From: an uncultured Collinsella sp.
GTDB lineage: Bacteria > Actinomycetota > Coriobacteriia > Coriobacteriales > Coriobacteriaceae
DNA: 55,501 nt
Assembly (NCBI GenBank): GCA_900542315.1
Contig: UQMV01000011.1
Coordinates: forward strand, 1-55,501
Direction: 5' to 3'
Positions within the stretch are counted from its first letter, which is position 1, and the number at the start of each line of letters is the position of its first letter. Shown here piece after piece: positions 52,198 through 55,501 of this stretch. The position numbers and the translations under genes were made by a program. The notes under the pieces were generated by a model, which searched no databases, was not told the DNA's origin, and saw only the letters and a program-made list of their open reading frames with translations.

Positions 52198-52917
52198 ATG
52201 CTCGACACACACGAAAAACGGCCACTCTATTTACAGCTCACCGACGCGCTGCTCAAGCAGATCGTCGATGTATATCAAGCAGACGATAAACTTCCAACAG
52301 AAATGGAACTATGCGACGAATACGCCGTAAGCAGAACGACCGTTCGACTTGCAATGAGTGAACTGGAGCGCCGCGGTAGTATCTATCGAATCCAAGGTAA
52401 GGGGTCATTTGTTGCACCAAAACGCGTTGGTGGGCTCAATTCACTTTTAGACTTTGACTTTGCAAGCCATTGCGATGGTGTTGATCCGGATACCGTCACG
52501 AAACATTTCGGCGGCCTCACATCAGGTCGTTCAATTTCCGTAATGATGCTCCAACATTTTGGATGCCAAAGTCGCGATGAGATTCAGCGTCTTGAATTGA
52601 CCTACGAACTTGAAGGCAGCTTCATAGCCGCCGATACGTTCTTTATTTCGAAGTCGCACGTTCCGAATAATCAGTTAGATTTTCAGGCATTTTGTAGAAT
52701 CATGGATGACTTGTCCGAGTCTATCCAATCTGTTCGAGAGAGTTATAGAGCACGTCAGCTTAGCGATTCCGAAGCCAGCAATTATGGTGTTGCAAAACTT
52801 CCAGCACTCGAGTTAACTCATTATGCTTACAACTCCGGCGGCAAACTAATTGCGATAGTCTGCCGCACCGTCTTAACTGGACGAATCCCTTATCAAAACC
52901 ATTTTTTCAAGTCCTGA
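52198..52917 (+). CDS. GntR-family regulator with UTRA domain
   Basis: 239 aa. N-terminal winged helix (KLPTEMELCDEYAVSRTTVR) and C-terminal UTRA ligand domain. Start chosen at MLDTHEKRPLYLQL, with GAGG six bases upstream; an ATG 18 bases earlier is possible. HutC/UTRA proteins sense sugar phosphates and regulate PTS operons. Likely acts on the palindrome at 51139-51160. More A/T-rich than genes to the left. Followed by array IV. Confidence 0.88.
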   Translation: MLDTHEKRPLYLQLTDALLKQIVDVYQADDKLPTEMELCDEYAVSRTTVRLAMSELERRGSIYRIQGKGSFVAPKRVGGLNSLLDFDFASHCDGVDPDTVTKHFGGLTSGRSISVMMLQHFGCQSRDEIQRLELTYELEGSFIAADTFFISKSHVPNNQLDFQAFCRIMDDLSESIQSVRESYRARQLSDSEASNYGVAKLPALELTHYAYNSGGKLIAIVCRTVLTGRIPYQNHFFKS

Positions 52918-52933
52918 TGTTCTTTTTCTCTTG

Positions 52934-53230
52934 TCTCGATCTGTAACACGTAGCCGTTTTTTTAAGAACAGTTACAGATCGAGACAAACAGGGTAGATCC
53001 GGCCGAATTGTCTCAATCTGTAACACTAAGACCGGTTTTGGATGTCTAGATGTTACAGATTGAGATGAATGCACAGGCCAATCCTCTCAATCTCAATCTG
53101 TAACAACTAGCTGATTTTTACGGTCCTAGCTGTTACAGATTAAGACAAACGGAATAGGCCGGGCCAAAAATCTCAGCCTGTAACATCTGGTTGGTAATTT
53201 CACCCCTACCTGTTACAGGTTGAGACAATT
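52934..53230 (+). repeat. hairpin array IV (four units)
   Basis: Units at 52934-52989 (short loop), 53011-53069, 53091-53150 and 53171-53230, period 77-80 bases, same orientation as arrays I-III. Unit 2 has TCTCAATC paired with GATTGAGA where others have TCTCGATC and GATCGAGA; unit 4 has GCCTG opposite CAGGT where others have ATCTG opposite CAGAT. Spacers also recur (compare 53070-53090 with 42202-42220). Confidence 0.87.
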
Positions 53231-53346
53231 TGATAGTGGAGTCCTCATTTACTCGTCTTATCGCGTAACGCTGATGCGCCGATTCCCCACAATGACAGGA
53301 GGCAAAAGTCCTCCCGCAGCGCTTGTTGGCAATCCCGTAGCGTTAG

Positions 53347-54111
53347 CTAGCAGATGACCTGCGTGTGTTCCTCGATGGCGGCACGATCCTCGGCGGTAAT
53401 ACCCGGCTCGCACACCACGGCGTCCAAATTGTCCAGGCGGCAGAAGGTGTAGAAGTCGCGCTTGCCGATCTTGCTGGAGTCGGCGATCAGATAGCGCGAG
53501 TCAGCCTTGCTAAAGGCGAGCTGCTGGATACGGCCCTCATCCATATTGGACGTAGACACGTCACCATCCAGAATACCGTTGGCGCCGATAAACGCCGCAT
53601 CGATGCCCAGCGCACGCAGGGTATCCTCGGCCGTTGGTCCCACAAAAGCGGCGGTGCGGCGACGGTACATACCGCCTACCAGGCACAGGTCGCAGTCTTC
53701 GCGCGCCTCGAGCAGGTTAAACACCGAAAGCGAATTGGTCACAATGCGCAGGCGGCACGCCGGTAGCATCGAGGCCACCTGCTCAACCGTAGTGCCCGTA
53801 CCCAAGAAGATGGTCGAACCCTCCTCGATAAGCTCCACGGCGCGGCGCGCGATCTGCAGCTTTTCCTCGGCATGCTTAGTGCGCTTTTCGTTGTGCGAAT
53901 ACTCATGGCGCAACATAGCGTGCGAACGACTCTGCGCACTACGGGCGCCGCCATGCACGCGCTCGATCTCGCCTAGACTCGCAAGCTCCTCAAGATCGCG
54001 GCGGATCGTCATATCCGAGACACCCAACGCATCAGAAATCTCTTTAACCGAGACCGTGCCCTGCTCCTCGAGCAGCTGCCGAACCTTATCCTGACGCTCC
54101 GCCTTAATCAC
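53347..54111 (-). CDS. lacR: DeoR-family regulator, probable LacR
   Basis: 254 aa. DeoR helix-turn-helix (VKEISDALGVSDMTIRRDLE) with VHGGAR hinge, then a sugar-phosphate sensor (LGTGTTVEQVA, IADSSKIGKRDF). GTG start with GAGGA six bases upstream. A GAACAAA half-site in its own upstream region (54158-54164) matches the perfect palindrome before lacA, so regulation of lacABC by tagatose-6-phosphate is plausible (inference). Its middle third is duplicated as the fragment at 48701-48995. Confidence 0.87.
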   Translation of the reverse strand: MIKAERQDKVRQLLEEQGTVSVKEISDALGVSDMTIRRDLEELASLGEIERVHGGARSAQSRSHAMLRHEYSHNEKRTKHAEEKLQIARRAVELIEEGSTIFLGTGTTVEQVASMLPACRLRIVTNSLSVFNLLEAREDCDLCLVGGMYRRRTAAFVGPTAEDTLRALGIDAAFIGANGILDGDVSTSNMDEGRIQQLAFSKADSRYLIADSSKIGKRDFYTFCRLDNLDAVVCEPGITAEDRAAIEEHTQVIC

Positions 54112-54317
54112 GATGAATCCTCGCCGTTCTCTGCGCGCATATCATTCAAACAATAACGAACAAATTGTATCAGACTCGTACGTGTCAAAAATGAACGCCC
54201 ACACAGCTCCAATCATCACTTTTTTGAGAAAAATATTCCCTGCTTTAGTAGGGTGTAGTGATAATTTGGCCTGTTCGCGCTACAGTTTGTGCGAAATACC
54301 TCGATGTTAGGAACCAA

Positions 54318-55370
54318 ATGATCACTTCCGAGCTTTTCGGCACCGCGCCGTGCGGTACCCCCGTTTATCGTTACACCCTCAACGGGCCCGAGATCTGCGT
54401 TCGCATTATGAACTATGGCGCCACCGTGCTTGGTATCGACGTGCCTGACATCCCTGGCAACGCGCGTGATGTGGTGCTGGGCTTCGATAAGCTCGAGGAT
54501 TACTTTGACAACCCCGCCTGCTTTGGCGCGACCATTGGCCCCGTGGCCAACCGCACTGCGGGTGCCACGATCACCATCGCCGGCACGGATTGGCATATGC
54601 CGGCCAACGAAGGCACCAACAACCTGCACAGTGACCTTGAGCACGGCCTGCACAAGCGCGTGTGGGACGTTGAGCTCGACGAGGACCACAATGCCGTACG
54701 CATGACTGCCTCGCTCGAGGACGGCGAGCTCGGCCTCCCCGGCAACCGCACCTTTACGGCCGTGTTTACCGTAACGCGCACCGGCGTCTTTCGTATCGAG
54801 TATGGCTGCGAGAGCGACCGCGCCACCTACGTGTCCATGACCAACCACACGTACTTTAACCTTGCCGGTCATAACGCCGGCATGGACTGCGAACACTTCT
54901 TTGTTGCTAACGCCACTCACTACCTGCCCATCAACGACCAGAATATCCCCACCGGCGAGATTGCTCCGGTCGAGGGCACGCCGTTTGACTTCCGTGATCT
55001 GCGCCCCGTCGCTCCCGGCATGGAAGCCGACGACCCGCAGATTAAGCAGGCACGCGGCTACGATCACTGCCTGTGCATCGATGGCTATCAGTACGGTCGT
55101 AATCTGCGCCGTGCGATGCATGTCGAGGAGATGTGGACCGGCCGCGAGCTGGACTACTACACCACCGCCCCGGGCGTGCAGCTCTACACCGGCAACTGGC
55201 TGGGTGACGAACATGCCAAAGACGGCGCCAACTATGGCTGGGGCGCCGGCTTTGCCCTCGAGGCAGAGATGTACCCCGACACGCCGCACCAGCCGCTGTT
55301 CCCACAGGGCATTGTTGGTCCGGGTCACCCCTACAGCAATGTGATCGAATACCACTTTATGAGGCCCTAA
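54318..55370 (+). CDS. galM: aldose 1-epimerase (galactose mutarotase)
   Basis: 350 aa. Interconverts alpha and beta anomers of galactose ahead of galactokinase. Family motifs: NYGATVLGIDVPD near residue 32, catalytic His in TNHTYFNLAGH near 175, and the Glu base in EAEMYPDTPHQ near 310. The ATG with AGGAACCAA upstream was chosen over a longer frame. Divergent from the DeoR gene. The last complete gene in the window. Confidence 0.94.
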   Translation: MITSELFGTAPCGTPVYRYTLNGPEICVRIMNYGATVLGIDVPDIPGNARDVVLGFDKLEDYFDNPACFGATIGPVANRTAGATITIAGTDWHMPANEGTNNLHSDLEHGLHKRVWDVELDEDHNAVRMTASLEDGELGLPGNRTFTAVFTVTRTGVFRIEYGCESDRATYVSMTNHTYFNLAGHNAGMDCEHFFVANATHYLPINDQNIPTGEIAPVEGTPFDFRDLRPVAPGMEADDPQIKQARGYDHCLCIDGYQYGRNLRRAMHVEEMWTGRELDYYTTAPGVQLYTGNWLGDEHAKDGANYGWGAGFALEAEMYPDTPHQPLFPQGIVGPGHPYSNVIEYHFMRP

Positions 55371-55397
55371 GCCCGCAACGTTACATACCGCACAAAA

Positions 55398-55427
55398 ATG
55401 CCCGCCGATGTTTTCATCGACGGGCAT
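55398..55427 (+). terminator. galM terminator
   Basis: ATGCCCG.CGATG (55398-55410) pairs with CATCG.CGGGCAT (55415-55427), TTTT loop, A-rich left side and TTTGC after. Confidence 0.8.
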
Positions 55428-55447
55428 TTGCATTACCACAACCATGT

Positions 55448-55501
55448 TTTTTTTTTTTCAAGCAGAAGACGGCATACGAGCTACGGAACTGTGACTGGAG
55501 T
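55448..55501. other. Illumina P7 adapter contamination at contig end
   Basis: A run of 11 T (55448-55458) is followed by the P7 flow-cell primer sequence (from 55459, one mismatch at 55481), an 8-base index ACGGAACT (55483-55490), and GTGACTGGAGT (55491-55501), the start of the TruSeq read-2 primer region. The reverse complement shows adapter followed by poly-A, the usual read-through pattern. Not genomic. Confidence 0.97.

Noticed and set aside
37132..53230. Periodic repeats read as CRISPR arrays
   Set aside because: Units are 60-base hairpins with only ~20-base spacers that recur between arrays; there are 2-4 units per site and no cas genes.
37132..53230. Hairpin units as integron attC sites
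   Set aside because: The ends do not carry RYYYAAC/GTTRRRY core sites, no integrase is present, and arrays flank operons rather than single promoterless genes.
55448..55501. Poly-T plus tail as a terminator or novel element
   Set aside because: The sequence is sequencing adapter.

Overview
The window looks like chromosomal DNA of a gut coriobacterium, most likely Collinsella or a close relative. This is inferred from the G+C-rich, GC3-biased genes, strong AGGAGG-type ribosome sites, the agmatine deiminase cluster with membrane-anchored LuxR regulators, and the expansion of lactose-family PTS operons. No rRNA, tRNA, phage, transposase or cas gene was seen. The last 43 bases (55459-55501), and probably the T run before them, are Illumina P7 adapter and not biology.

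Layout. 0.2-6.3 kb: a DUF4143 ATPase, then a MATE exporter, an amidohydrolase and a LuxR regulator on the minus strand. 6.3-13.8 kb: agmatine catabolism on the minus strand (putrescine carbamoyltransferase, antiporter, agmatine deiminase, second permease) with a divergent LuxR paralogue and long structured non-coding stretches. 13.9-18.1 kb: a BceAB-like ABC transporter and a NUDIX-Vsr fusion protein. 18.8-26.3 kb: class II ketose-bisphosphate aldolase, a DeoR regulator, a flavodiiron protein, and galR / galK-galT. 26.4-28.0 kb: a second DUF4143 ATPase with 33-bp repeats in front and direct repeats on both sides. 28.2-31.6 kb: lacC, lacB and lacA (tagatose-6-phosphate pathway) and a membrane protein. 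31.8-47.0 kb: one PTS IIA gene and three cassettes, each with a LacI regulator, a PTS IICB and a 6-phospho-beta-galactosidase. 47.4-55.4 kb: a Fic protein, a DeoR gene fragment, an amber-interrupted PTS IICB, an unrecognised conserved protein, a GntR regulator, an intact DeoR (probable LacR) and galM.

How it works together. Beta-galactosides enter through the IICB permeases, probably sharing the single LacF-type IIA. GH1 enzymes split the phosphorylated sugar. Galactose-6-phosphate then runs through LacAB and LacC to tagatose-1,6-bisphosphate, which the class II aldolase may cleave in place of the usual LacD. Free galactose goes through GalM, GalK and GalT; galE is not in the window. The LacI regulators have distinguishable operator half-sites, and a separate ACCGTTCACSG-like motif recurs in most of the sugar promoters and in the agmatine promoter.

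The most unusual signals are non-coding. (1) Twelve same-orientation, ~80-bp-period hairpin units lie in four arrays exactly at the sugar-cassette boundaries, with compensatory base changes. (2) A ~140-bp composite element follows the stop codons of the agmatine-side luxR and of lacC, with a related form after aguA; its core is conserved while its outer stem changes sequence but stays paired. (3) Tandem or palindromic repeats abut the starts of both DUF4143 ATPases and of the Fic gene. These are hand-read and need homologue searches.
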